64,000 nucleotides of DNA, from NCBI RefSeq assembly GCF_001050135.1, contig NZ_CP012040.1, positions 4,667,001 through 4,731,000 on the forward strand. Reading direction: 5' to 3'. This document shows, piece after piece, positions 17,439 through 26,591 of the stretch. Positions within the stretch are counted from its first letter, which is position 1. The number at the start of each line of letters is the position of its first letter. The translations under genes were made by a program, and so were the position numbers. The notes under the pieces were generated by a model, which saw only the letters and a program-made list of their open reading frames with translations, was not told the origin of the DNA and searched no databases. This DNA comes from Cyclobacterium amurskyense. GTDB lineage: Bacteria > Bacteroidota > Bacteroidia > Cytophagales > Cyclobacteriaceae.

Positions 17439-19802
17439 GTGGGTAATTTAAAAGCAAAAATTATTGTAGTACTAACAACATTTGTTCTCATAAGTTGTGG
17501 CAGTAAGGAGCTAACCATTTATGTTAGTGCCAATGGTAATAATGAGAATGATGGAACAAGTGAAATGCCTTTCCACACCATTGAAAAAGCCTTGGAAGAA
17601 GCAATTAAAATCAGGAAAAATACCAATGAAACGATAACCATCCATTTGAAAGAAGGGGAATATCATTTAACAGCTCCTTTGGTAATCTCTTCCGAACTAA
17701 GCAATATCGCTCTTATCGGGGAAGGAACAGACAAAGTAAGTGTTAAAGGTTCAACGGTTCTGGAGACAAACTGGAAAGCATTCGATAAAAATATTTGGAT
17801 TACCGAGCTTAAAGAAAACCTGGTTTTTAATCAGCTATTTATCAATGGAGAAAAGCAGATTCTGGCTAGGTATCCTAATTTCGATGAAAATGGAGGGGCT
17901 TGGCAAGGCCATGCTGAGGATGCCATAGCAAAAGAACGTGTAGCGTCATGGAAGGAACCTAAGGGAGGTTTTGTACACGCCATGCATCGTGGCCGATGGG
18001 GTGGTTTTCATTACCAGATAACTGGGGTAGATTCAACTGGAGAACTAAGTCTAATTGGTGGACATCAAAATAATAGACCTTCAGCCATGCACCCTGAACT
18101 TAAAATGGTAGAAAATATTTTTGAAGAGTTGGACAGTGAAGGAGAATGGTATTTTGATAAACAGGAAAACAAACTTTATCTGTGGGCTAAGGACGGTACT
18201 GATTTAGTCAATTCAACCACTGAAGTATCCACTTTAAAGCACCTTATTGAGGTAATTGGGAACTCCGAAAATCCTGTTAAAAATGTCAATATTGAAGGGA
18301 TACGTTTTGAACATGCCATGCGAACTTTTATGGAGGATTATAGTAAGTTGCTTCGTAGCGATTGGACAATCTACAGAGGAGGGTCAATTTTATTAAGCGG
18401 AACCGAGTCCATCACTATTAAGGATTGCGAATTTATCAATTTAGGAGGGAACGTGATTTTCGTCAATGGGTACAATAGAAATACTGAAATAATTGGTAAT
18501 CACATTCATGATTGTGGGGCAACAGCCATCAGTTTTGTGGGAGATTTTACTGCTGTTCGTTCAGCATCTTATCAATACAACGAGTTTGTCCCTATTGCAG
18601 AGATCGATAGTATTCAAGGCCCAGCCAATGATTTGTATCCCGCAGACTGTAAAGTTGAGAACAACCTGATTTATAAAATTGGACGCATAGAAAAGCAAGT
18701 GGCAGGAGTTCAGATCTCTATGGCCATGAATATTCATGTGAAAAACAATAGTATTTATGAGGTCCCGCGGGCAGGAATCAATGTAAGTGAAGGTACTTGG
18801 GGAGGACATCTTATTGAAAATAATGATGTGTTTAATACTGTTATGGAAACTGGGGATCATGGAGCATTCAACTCTTGGGGTAGAGACCGTTTCTGGCATC
18901 CAAACAGAAAAATTATTGACAGTTTAGTACAAGCGAATCCTCAAATGCCCTATTGGGACGCCATTCACACAACCATTATCCGAAACAATCGTTTTCGTTG
19001 TGACCATGGTTGGGATATTGATTTAGATGATGGCTCATCCAATTACCATATTTATAATAATTTATGCTTGAACGGAGGTCTCAAACTTCGTGAAGGTTTT
19101 GATAGGGTAGTTGAAAATAATATAATGGTAAACAACGGTTTTCATCCACATGTTTGGTTTGCCAATAGTAAAGATGTTTTTAGAAATAACATTACAATGA
19201 CCAAACATTTCCCAATTCGGCTTACGGGTTGGGGTAAGGAAGTGGATTATAACTTATTTCCTGATGCCGAGTCTTTGGTCTTAGCTCAGGAAAACAATAC
19301 TGATGCCAATAGTCTTTACGGAAATCCAATGTTTGTTTCTCCTGAAACGGGGGACTTTACGGTTGCAGAGAATTCTCCTGCACTTCAATTGGGATTCAAA
19401 AATTTCCCTATGGACAATTTTGGCGTTCAAAAAGCGGAATTAAAAGCCATTGCCAAACAACCGAGCATTCCAGAATTAAATGCGCCTTATTTTCAAAATG
19501 ACACCAAAAGCACAAAAGATTGGCTTGGTGCTACACTTAAAAATGTGGAAACCCTAGCAGAACAATCTGCATCAGGTTTACATAATATGGATGGGGTAAT
19601 TGTGTTAAGCGTAAAAAATGAAAGTAAATTAGCAATTTCAGGAATAATGGATGGCGATGTTATTGTTGGGGTTGAAGGGGAAAAAATAAAAAACATTTCA
19701 GAACTGCTTATAAAATATCAGGAAAATTTATGGCATGGATATTTAAAGTTAAGCATAGTCCGTAATCAGAAGGTGAACGAAATAAAGGTTAATTTGCAGT
19801 GA
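17439..19802 (+). CDS. Right-handed parallel beta-helix lipoprotein with C-terminal PDZ domain
   Basis: A 787-residue protein starting at GTG 17439; no ATG fits, and the next residues form a lipoprotein signal ending VLISCGSK. Residues about 28-45 (IYVSANGNNENDGTSEMPFH) are the usual opening of polysaccharide-acting beta-helix proteins. LFINGEKQILARYPNF near 133 resembles GH141/GH120-type enzymes. Beta-helix coils with repeated N-x-I motifs span about 270-610. Residues about 700-787 look like a PDZ domain (GVIVLSV...SGIMDGDVIVGVEGEKI). It may be a surface glycoside hydrolase or lyase with a substrate- or protein-binding PDZ module; the catalytic residues cannot be assigned. It follows the SGNH esterase gene. 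Confidence 0.75.
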   Translation: MGNLKAKIIVVLTTFVLISCGSKELTIYVSANGNNENDGTSEMPFHTIEKALEEAIKIRKNTNETITIHLKEGEYHLTAPLVISSELSNIALIGEGTDKVSVKGSTVLETNWKAFDKNIWITELKENLVFNQLFINGEKQILARYPNFDENGGAWQGHAEDAIAKERVASWKEPKGGFVHAMHRGRWGGFHYQITGVDSTGELSLIGGHQNNRPSAMHPELKMVENIFEELDSEGEWYFDKQENKLYLWAKDGTDLVNSTTEVSTLKHLIEVIGNSENPVKNVNIEGIRFEHAMRTFMEDYSKLLRSDWTIYRGGSILLSGTESITIKDCEFINLGGNVIFVNGYNRNTEIIGNHIHDCGATAISFVGDFTAVRSASYQYNEFVPIAEIDSIQGPANDLYPADCKVENNLIYKIGRIEKQVAGVQISMAMNIHVKNNSIYEVPRAGINVSEGTWGGHLIENNDVFNTVMETGDHGAFNSWGRDRFWHPNRKIIDSLVQANPQMPYWDAIHTTIIRNNRFRCDHGWDIDLDDGSSNYHIYNNLCLNGGLKLREGFDRVVENNIMVNNGFHPHVWFANSKDVFRNNITMTKHFPIRLTGWGKEVDYNLFPDAESLVLAQENNTDANSLYGNPMFVSPETGDFTVAENSPALQLGFKNFPMDNFGVQKAELKAIAKQPSIPELNAPYFQNDTKSTKDWLGATLKNVETLAEQSASGLHNMDGVIVLSVKNESKLAISGIMDGDVIVGVEGEKIKNISELLIKYQENLWHGYLKLSIVRNQKVNEIKVNLQ

Positions 19803-20016
19803 ATTGATAGCAATTCACGACAGTTTTGACAATATTTTATAAACTAATTAAAGCTATTAACCTTATTTTAAGATTTCATAAATATCATGTAATCGTTTAG
19901 TTAAAGGCAAGAGAATCGGTAGACCAATTCTAATCCTATACCTTTGATTTAGAGTGGACAATGGCTTAAAATGAAGAGTAAATTATAAATTAAGCATATC
20001 TACCAAAATTAATTTC

Positions 20017-20024
20017 TAATTTTG
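20017..20024 (+). promoter_or_regulatory. -7 promoter element TAATTTTG before IMP dehydrogenase
   Basis: An exact match to the Bacteroidota -7 consensus TAnnTTTG. It predicts a start of transcription about 16 nt before the ATG at 20047. A clear TTTG -33 element is not present at the right spacing. Confidence 0.4.
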
Positions 20025-20046
20025 TAGAATTTTATTTGAAAAAAAT

Positions 20047-21543
20047 ATGGCAAATATAATAAATGAAATTTCAAGGACCTTCAGCGAGTACTTGATATTA
20101 CCTGGATTAACAAGGAAGTCAAACACCCCAGACACAGTAAATCTAAAAACACCATTAGTTAAGTATAAAAAAGGGGAAGTTCCGAAAATCACCCTAAATA
20201 TTCCCTTTGTCTCTGCCATTATGCAATCGGTATCTGACAATGGACTTGCCATCGCTTTGGCAAAAGAAGGAGGCTTGTCATTTATCTTTGGTTCTCAGTC
20301 AATTGAAGATCAAGTCAAAATGGTGATGGAGGTAAAAAAATATAAGGCTGGCTTTGTAGAAAGTAGAGCCAATTTAACGCCTGAACATACCCTAGAGGAT
20401 GTATTGGCCTTAAAAAAAGAGACGAGTTTCTCAACCGTTGGCGTAACAGATGATGGCACCTCTTGTGGCAAGCTATTAGGGCTAATTACGAGTAGGGATT
20501 ACAGGGTTAGCAAGGAAAGCTTGAGTAAGAAGGTGAAAGATTTTATGACACCCTTATCCAATTTGATAACAGCCAAGGATGGAATCACTTTAAATGAGGC
20601 CAATGATACCATCTGGGAGCATAAATTGAACAATTTGCCAATTGTCGATAAGAATGGCAAATTAAAGTATTTTGTGTTTCGCAAAGATTATGACAGCCAT
20701 AAAGACCACCCAAACGAGCTGTCAGATGATAAGAAAAGGTTGGTGGTAGGGGCAGGGATTAACACAAGAGATTATGAGGAAAGGGTACCAGCATTAGTAG
20801 AAGCTGGTGTTGATGTGTTGTGTATTGACTCTTCAGATGGCTTCTCAGAGTGGCAAAAAGACACCATCTCTTATGTGAAAGAAAAATACGATGGCAATGT
20901 TTTGATTGGTGCTGGTAATGTGGTAGATAGAGAAAGCTTCCTATATTTAGCCAAAGCTGGTGCCGATTTTGTAAAAGTTGGTGTTGGTGGAGGTTCTATC
21001 TGTATTACCAGAGAACAGAAAGGCATAGGTAGAGGACAAGCAACTGCCCTTATTGACGTTGCCAAAGCACGCGATGAATACTTTATAGAAAGTGGAGAAT
21101 ATATTCCCATCTGTTCAGATGGAGGAATTGTTCAGGATTATCATATTACATTGGCACTTGCCATGGGGGCGGATTTCTTAATGATGGGGAGGTATTTTGC
21201 CCGTTTCGATGAAAGTCCGACGAGAAAGCTTCTTGTAGGTGGAAATTATGTTAAGGAATATTGGGGCGAGGGTTCTAATAGAGCAAGAAATTGGCAACGC
21301 TATGATATGGGAGGAAATGACAATCTGAAATTTGAAGAAGGCGTAGACAGTTATGTTCCATATGCAGGTAAGTTAAAGGATAATTTAGACCAAACTATTG
21401 GGAAAACTAAATCAACTATGTGTAGCTGTGGAATATCCTCAATTAAGGAATTACAATCCGATGCCAAATTGACTTTGGTGTCATCGACCAGTATCATTGA
21501 AGGCGGTGCCCATGATGTAATTGTGAAAGACGGTAAAAATTAA
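20047..21543 (+). CDS. guaB: IMP dehydrogenase (divergent active-site loop)
   Basis: A 498-residue protein, the normal length. It would oxidise IMP to XMP with NAD+, the committed step of GMP synthesis. The TIM barrel is split by two CBS domains (residues about 100-225). The catalytic loop is VGGGSICITREQKGIGRGQA with Cys319 as nucleophile, and the phosphate-binding ICSDGGIVQD follows. Most bacterial GuaB proteins, such as that of E. coli, have GPGSICTTR; the GGGSICITREQ form marks a different clade. Near the C-terminus STMCSCGISSIKEL replaces the usual flap-end sequence. It is a single-gene unit with its own promoter and terminator. Whether a second, canonical GuaB exists elsewhere in the genome is unknown. 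Confidence 0.93.
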   Translation: MANIINEISRTFSEYLILPGLTRKSNTPDTVNLKTPLVKYKKGEVPKITLNIPFVSAIMQSVSDNGLAIALAKEGGLSFIFGSQSIEDQVKMVMEVKKYKAGFVESRANLTPEHTLEDVLALKKETSFSTVGVTDDGTSCGKLLGLITSRDYRVSKESLSKKVKDFMTPLSNLITAKDGITLNEANDTIWEHKLNNLPIVDKNGKLKYFVFRKDYDSHKDHPNELSDDKKRLVVGAGINTRDYEERVPALVEAGVDVLCIDSSDGFSEWQKDTISYVKEKYDGNVLIGAGNVVDRESFLYLAKAGADFVKVGVGGGSICITREQKGIGRGQATALIDVAKARDEYFIESGEYIPICSDGGIVQDYHITLALAMGADFLMMGRYFARFDESPTRKLLVGGNYVKEYWGEGSNRARNWQRYDMGGNDNLKFEEGVDSYVPYAGKLKDNLDQTIGKTKSTMCSCGISSIKELQSDAKLTLVSSTSIIEGGAHDVIVKDGKN

Positions 21544-21627
21544 GACCGTTTAAAATCTTGTTACTAGAATTCATATGAGAAAATAATAAAGTAGCTTACT
21601 AGCAAGACTTGGTGGTAAAACTTCGTG

Positions 21628-21660
21628 ACCTATCCTGTATTTGACAGGATAGGTTTTTTT
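21628..21660 (+). terminator. Rho-independent terminator after guaB
   Basis: An 11 bp perfect stem ACCTATCCTGT / ACAGGATAGGT around a 5-nt loop, followed by seven T residues. Confidence 0.92.
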
Positions 21661-21664
21661 ATGA

Positions 21665-21714
21665 GGCGATTTCAGCACCTAATTGGATATCTATTGCATA
21701 CTTCGAGTTTAATT
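21665..21714 (+). repeat. MITE-like repeat, copy F (right-end fragment)
   Basis: GCGATTTCAGCACCTAATTG and TCTATTGCATACTTCGAGTT match the right 50 bp of copies A and C. The remainder of the element is missing. It lies immediately after the terminator of guaB. Confidence 0.7.
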
Positions 21715-21832
21715 AAGGGCATGCTGATAGTTGTTTTTTTTATTCTTATTTTTAAAGGTTATAAAATGAGAATGTGTTAAATTGATACTTTCCTGAGCCA
21801 TTGGGTTTTTAAATTTTCAGAAGAAACAATTA

Positions 21833-24160
21833 ATGAAAGGTAAGATAACACGGCAATTGGCAGCCGTCATGTTTACAGATATTGTCGGCTATACGGCATT
21901 GATGCAAAAAAATGAAGCTGTGGCCATGAGGATTAGATCACGGCACCGAGAGGTTTTCGAAAGCCTTCATAAAATCTACAATGGTGAAATCATTCAGTAT
22001 TATGGAGATGGTACGCTTAGTGTTTTCAAGAGTGCCATAGAAGCGGCAAATTGTGCCATCCAAATCCAAAACCTTTTGCAAGATGGTGATCCAGTACCAG
22101 TGCGAATAGGGCTGCATATGGGGGACATTGTATATAGCGAAACTGAAGTGTATGGGGATGGAGTGAATCTCGCATCGCGGATTGAAAGCATGAGCGTCGC
22201 GGGTGGTATTCTATTGTCGAATAAATTAAATGATGAGCTAAAAAACCATCCCACTATTTCTACAATTTCACTTGGCCATTTTGAATTAAAGAACATAGAA
22301 AACCCAGTGGAGGTATTTGCAATTAGCAATGAGGGAATTAAAGTCCCTCTACTCCAGGAAATAAGTGGAAAGCGAAAAAATAACTATAAGACCATTGCAG
22401 TGCTTCCTTTTGCAAACATGAGTACGAGTGCTGAAAATGAATATTTCAGTGATGGGATTACGGAAGAGATCATCAATGCCCTGGCAAAAATTAAGAGTCT
22501 GAAAGTTACTTCCAGGACTTCCTCTTTCTTCTTCAAAAATAAAAATGTTCCAATCAAACAAATAGCGAAAGAGTTGAATGTTTCTGCCATTCTTGAAGGT
22601 AGTGTACGGTTGGCTGGGGATACAATGAGGATTACTGCGCAATTGATCCAAACAGAGGAAGATTTTCATTTTTGGTCGGAAACATGGGACAGGAAGCTGG
22701 AGAATATTTTTGAGGTTCAGGATGAGATCAGTCTTTTAATTGCGGATAAGTTAAGAGAGCATTTTGGGCACTTTGAAATAAATGAACACCTTGTAACCAA
22801 ACCAACAGAAAGTATCAGTGCCTATGAGTACTGTTTAAAAGCAAAATTTCACAAAAACAAATGGAATCCCAAAGATGTTGAAACGGCGATTTCCTATTAT
22901 GATAAGGCATTAAAGATTGATCCCAACTATTCTGATGCATTGGTTGGAAATGCGGACTGTTATAGCTTTTTAGGAACTACTGGATTTATGCCGTTTGAAG
23001 AAGCATGGGGGATAACTATTCAGTATACGAATCAGGCAATCGAATTAAACGATGAATCTTCAGGTGTTTATTATCAATTGTCCAATCAAGCTTTTTTTAT
23101 AGGATGTGATTATGACAAATCGCTTACTAAAATGAAGAAAGCCATAGAGATCAATCCAAACAATGCCGATGCACAACAATTTATTTCTTTTTTATATATC
23201 ATTGCAGGCAATAGGGCTAAAGCAAAAAATCACCTTGATATAGCATTAAGCATCAATCCACTTTCAGATGAAACCCATTTTTTCAGGTCCTATTTCCATT
23301 ATATGATTGAGGATTATCAAATAGCCCTGACAATGCTCAATCGCTGCATAGCGAATAATAATAAAAATATTCCAGCCCACAGTATAAAAACATTGTGCTT
23401 ATTGAAATTAGGAAAATACGAGGAGGTCATTACCTACTTTGATAATGTGCCTGAAGACGTCATTATTGAAGGAGAAAAAACCGGAGCCATTGCTTTGGCT
23501 TATGCAATGAAAAAAGACAAAGCCAAAACTTTACAGTACCAACACCTATTAGAAGAACAAGCCAAGGCATCTAATGGATTTACGTCTGATTCCTATTTAT
23601 TCTTAATGCACGCTGTATTAGGTGAGGTCGACAAGGCATTCCAATGGGTTGAGAAGTCCCTCCAAAACAAGGCTTCCCTATTGCTCCTTAGGTACACCGA
23701 TCCTTTGGTTAATGATTTAAAAAAGGATTCAAGATATACGAAGTACCATAAAGTCATTTATCCTAATAGCGATGAGCCTCAATCTATAGGCCCCAAAAAA
23801 GCTTTGTTAGATGAGGAAACTACAGAAAGCTACAAAAACCGATTATTAGCACTTTTCGAGGAGGAAAAACCCTACCTGAATAGTGATTTGTCATTGCGAT
23901 CTTTAGCCAATCATTTAGAAATACATCCAAATCAACTCTCCTGGTTGCTTAATGAAAGTATTGGTAAAAACTTTAATGAGTTTGTCAACCATTACCGAGT
24001 GGAAGCATTTAAAAAAAATGCGAACGACCCTAACAATTCCCACTTGTCTTTAATAGGATTGGCCTATGACAGTGGGTTTAACTCAAAAACTGTTTTCAAC
24101 ACCTATTTTAAAAAAGAAACAGGTTTGACTCCAAAACAGTTTCTTAAAAATCAGAATTAG
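21833..24160 (+). CDS. Class III adenylate/guanylate cyclase - FlgO/TolB-N-like - TPR - AraC HTH fusion regulator
   Basis: A 775-residue soluble protein. Residues 1-165 form a class III nucleotide cyclase domain with metal Asp16 (VMFTDIVGYTALM) and Asp59 (YYGDGTLSVF), plus transition-state Asn112 and Arg116 (YGDGVNLASRIES), so it should be active. Residues about 185-305 (YKTIAVLPFANMS, YFSDGITEEIINALAKIKSL) match the TolB-N/FlgO-type region often fused to such cyclases. TPR repeats span about 335-640. Residues about 670-775 are an AraC-type double HTH (LSLRSLANHLEIHPNQLSWL, GLAYDSGFNSKTVFNTYFKK). It may couple cyclic-nucleotide synthesis to transcription of the next operon, which is inference. 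The gene lies 107 bp before the dehydrogenase-serine hydrolase pair. Confidence 0.88.
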   Translation: MKGKITRQLAAVMFTDIVGYTALMQKNEAVAMRIRSRHREVFESLHKIYNGEIIQYYGDGTLSVFKSAIEAANCAIQIQNLLQDGDPVPVRIGLHMGDIVYSETEVYGDGVNLASRIESMSVAGGILLSNKLNDELKNHPTISTISLGHFELKNIENPVEVFAISNEGIKVPLLQEISGKRKNNYKTIAVLPFANMSTSAENEYFSDGITEEIINALAKIKSLKVTSRTSSFFFKNKNVPIKQIAKELNVSAILEGSVRLAGDTMRITAQLIQTEEDFHFWSETWDRKLENIFEVQDEISLLIADKLREHFGHFEINEHLVTKPTESISAYEYCLKAKFHKNKWNPKDVETAISYYDKALKIDPNYSDALVGNADCYSFLGTTGFMPFEEAWGITIQYTNQAIELNDESSGVYYQLSNQAFFIGCDYDKSLTKMKKAIEINPNNADAQQFISFLYIIAGNRAKAKNHLDIALSINPLSDETHFFRSYFHYMIEDYQIALTMLNRCIANNNKNIPAHSIKTLCLLKLGKYEEVITYFDNVPEDVIIEGEKTGAIALAYAMKKDKAKTLQYQHLLEEQAKASNGFTSDSYLFLMHAVLGEVDKAFQWVEKSLQNKASLLLLRYTDPLVNDLKKDSRYTKYHKVIYPNSDEPQSIGPKKALLDEETTESYKNRLLALFEEEKPYLNSDLSLRSLANHLEIHPNQLSWLLNESIGKNFNEFVNHYRVEAFKKNANDPNNSHLSLIGLAYDSGFNSKTVFNTYFKKETGLTPKQFLKNQN

Positions 24161-24218
24161 AGTGGCTTACAATAGGTTCGGATTTATAATCACGAACATT
24201 TAACCAAAATATCCGGCT

Positions 24219-24226
24219 TACATTTG
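24219..24226 (+). promoter_or_regulatory. -7 promoter element TACATTTG before dehydrogenase operon
   Basis: An exact TAnnTTTG match, with ATTTAA 16 bp upstream as a weak -33 element. It predicts a leader of about 35 nt before the ATG at 24268, separating this operon from the cyclase-AraC gene. Confidence 0.45.
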
Positions 24227-24267
24227 TTTCATTATTAAAACAAAATCTTAATTGTCAAAATCACTTA

Positions 24268-25302
24268 ATGATGAAAGCAATAATAAGCACAGGGTATGGA
24301 TCAGCGGAGGTTCTTCAAGTACAAGAAGTACCAAAGCCTATACCTAAGGAAAATGAAGTTTTGATAAAAGTATACGCCGCTTCGGTCACAAGAGCTGGAA
24401 GTATGATGCGCACAGGCAAGCCTTATATTGGTCGTTTATTCTTAGGTCTGTTGAAACCCAAGAATCCCATTCCAGGAACTGGCTTTGCAGGAGTGGTGGA
24501 AGCAATAGGGAATGGGGTGAGGACTTTTAAGGTAGACGACCGGGTATTCGGAGAGTCTCTTGAGAATTATGGTACACAAGCAGAGTATCTATGTCTACCT
24601 GAAGGTGGAATAATTACCACCCTACCTAATAATATGACTTTTGAGGAAGCCGCGCCAGTTTGCGATGGGGCATTAACCTCCATTAATTTTCTAAAGGAAT
24701 TGGCTGAAATAAAACCAGGAAAAAAAGTTTTGATCAATGGCGCTTCAGGGAGTTTAGGGACTTCAGCAGTACAGCTTGCCAAATACTATGGTGCTGAGGT
24801 GACTGGAATCTGTAGTACCCAAAACATTGAAATGGTCAAGTCGTTAGGTGCCGATCATGTTATTGATTACACGAAACAAAACTTTTCTAAAAATGGTCAA
24901 AAATATGACATCATCTACGATACCATAGGGAAGCTATCATTTTCAGCATGCAAAAGCTCTTTGACTGAAAAGGGAATGTATGTCTCACCTGTACTGGAAA
25001 TGCCGCTCCTTTTCCAAATGTTACGGACCTCTATATTTGGAAGCAAAAAAGCAAAGTTTTCTGCTACAGGATTGAAACCCGTTGCTGAATTGAAATTACT
25101 ATTTAATGAAGTAAAGGAGATCATTGAAACAGGTAAACTAAAATCAATTATAGACAAGAGTTATCCCTTAGAACAAGTTGGAAATGCCCATAGGTATATT
25201 GATAAAGGGCATAAGAGAGGGAATGTAGTTTTAGTCATGGAACATAAACCCCACAAACTGCCTAAAGCAAAACCGCAATTAAATAATAGCGAATCGGTTT
25301 GA
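24268..25302 (+). CDS. NAD(P)-dependent MDR-family alcohol dehydrogenase/quinone oxidoreductase
   Basis: A 344-residue protein, typical of the zinc-free quinone-oxidoreductase branch of the medium-chain dehydrogenases. The N-terminal GroES-like domain includes GTGFAGVVEAIGNGVRTFKV. The Rossmann motif is INGASGSLGTSAVQLAKYYG, followed by CSTQNIEMVKSLGADHVIDY, and the C-terminal RGNVVLVM is characteristic. No structural zinc cysteines are seen. A basic Pro/Lys-rich tail follows. It is separated from the following serine hydrolase gene by 12 bp and is probably co-transcribed. The substrate is unknown; such proteins reduce quinones or enones. Confidence 0.92.
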   Translation: MMKAIISTGYGSAEVLQVQEVPKPIPKENEVLIKVYAASVTRAGSMMRTGKPYIGRLFLGLLKPKNPIPGTGFAGVVEAIGNGVRTFKVDDRVFGESLENYGTQAEYLCLPEGGIITTLPNNMTFEEAAPVCDGALTSINFLKELAEIKPGKKVLINGASGSLGTSAVQLAKYYGAEVTGICSTQNIEMVKSLGADHVIDYTKQNFSKNGQKYDIIYDTIGKLSFSACKSSLTEKGMYVSPVLEMPLLFQMLRTSIFGSKKAKFSATGLKPVAELKLLFNEVKEIIETGKLKSIIDKSYPLEQVGNAHRYIDKGHKRGNVVLVMEHKPHKLPKAKPQLNNSESV

Positions 25303-25314
25303 AACTTTAAGGTT

Positions 25315-26334
25315 ATGAAACGGACAAAACTAATACTCAGAATAGTATTTATCCTTGCAAGCATAGGTTCTTTGACCTTCGTACCGTGGATTTTGGTTAA
25401 GGCTTGGATATTGCCATTACCCGACACAGTTCAGGAACAAGTAAATGAAGCAATTGACTATGACTTTGATGGAATGGTAGTCTATGTGGATAAAGCAGGC
25501 CAGTCACCCGCATTGTATACAGCCGGCTGGCATGACCGGGAAAAGAAAATACCTGCCCGTCCAGATGCCCTATTTAAGATTGCCAGTATAGGCAAGTTAT
25601 ATGTCGCCGTTGCTATCGCTAAATTAGCTAATGACAAACGTTTGTCTTTGGACAATACCCTTGCTGATTACTTCCCTGAACTTGTGGGGAAAATTGAATT
25701 TGCAGAAAGAATTACTTTGAGATTAATGGTGCAACACCGATCTGGTATACCCAACTTTATCGATAATCCTGCTTACTGGGAAAATCGTCCGAATTTCAAT
25801 AAGGAAGCACTTGAATTAGCCATTGAAATGCCGGCTAGTTTTGAACCAGGTGATGATTATGAATATTCGAACACCAATTACTTGTTGCTTACCCAGATCA
25901 TTGATAAAGTTGTGGGATACAATCACAACCAATTTATCAAGGAGGAGATTTTAATACCACTTGGACTAAACAATACTTTTGCTTCACTTCGTGAAGTAAA
26001 TATAGACGATGTAATGAGTGGCTATTATGTGGGGGAGGAGCATGATTTTAAGACGGAGGAACAAGGAATGTTGGCCACAGCAGCTGATGTGGGTACATTC
26101 TTGAGAGCATTAAACGATGGTTCACTGTTTGAAGAAGGGGAACAGGAAATCTATTCCTCAATTTATGTGTATGAGCATACCGGTTTGATTGTTGGCTATC
26201 AGAGTATTGCAAAATACTTCAAAGACATTGATACGGTTGTGATTCAATTTAACAATACAACTAACTTTGATGGTTATGATTGGAATCTTGCAGAAATCAT
26301 GTACAGCCGTATAGTGAAAATAGTAAGGGACTAA
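25315..26334 (+). CDS. Serine hydrolase, beta-lactamase class C / penicillin-binding-like family
   Basis: A 339-residue protein with one N-terminal membrane segment (residues about 8-30), so the catalytic domain should be periplasmic. The three active-site motifs are present: Ser91-x-x-Lys94 (ASIGKLYVAVA), Tyr184-Ser-Asn186 (EYSNTNYLLL) and His288-Thr-Gly290 (YEHTGLIVGYQ). The family includes D-aminopeptidases, esterases and class C beta-lactamases; an esterase or peptidase role is more likely than antibiotic resistance. The gene lies 12 bp after the MDR dehydrogenase. Confidence 0.9.
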   Translation: MKRTKLILRIVFILASIGSLTFVPWILVKAWILPLPDTVQEQVNEAIDYDFDGMVVYVDKAGQSPALYTAGWHDREKKIPARPDALFKIASIGKLYVAVAIAKLANDKRLSLDNTLADYFPELVGKIEFAERITLRLMVQHRSGIPNFIDNPAYWENRPNFNKEALELAIEMPASFEPGDDYEYSNTNYLLLTQIIDKVVGYNHNQFIKEEILIPLGLNNTFASLREVNIDDVMSGYYVGEEHDFKTEEQGMLATAADVGTFLRALNDGSLFEEGEQEIYSSIYVYEHTGLIVGYQSIAKYFKDIDTVVIQFNNTTNFDGYDWNLAEIMYSRIVKIVRD

Positions 26335-26518
26335 AAATATTATGTCTTTTGGCAAATATTAGGGGATAAGGTTGTCGCATTCACATAGACCTTAGGCCAA
26401 TCCAGTAAAACCACAGGCATTCCCATTATGTTGGAGAAAATCCTTTTAAATACCTTAAAAGCATATTAGATTGAGGTATTGTTGCTTAGTGATATTCTTG
26501 CGACAGATTTGGACTCCA

Positions 26519-26575
26519 TTAAACCCGAAATATGCAACACTCATTACGAATCCTATTACATAATCCGGGTTAAAA
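26519..26575 (-). repeat. MITE-like repeat, copy E (57 bp miniature form)
   Basis: Begins TTAAACCCGAAATATGCAAC and ends ACATAATCCGGGTTAAAA, so both termini of the family are present with almost nothing between them. The sequence equals copy D with the interval between two GCAA repeats removed. It ends 16 bp before the ATG of the GH97 gene. Confidence 0.85.
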
Positions 26576-26591
26576 CAAAAAACTTGCCTGT

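Larger units (their letters stand above)
21544..21832. other. 289 bp intergenic region
   Basis: Contains the guaB terminator (21628..21660), the right-end fragment of the dispersed repeat (21665..21714), and an AT-rich stretch before the cyclase-AraC gene. No gene was seen. Confidence 0.65.
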
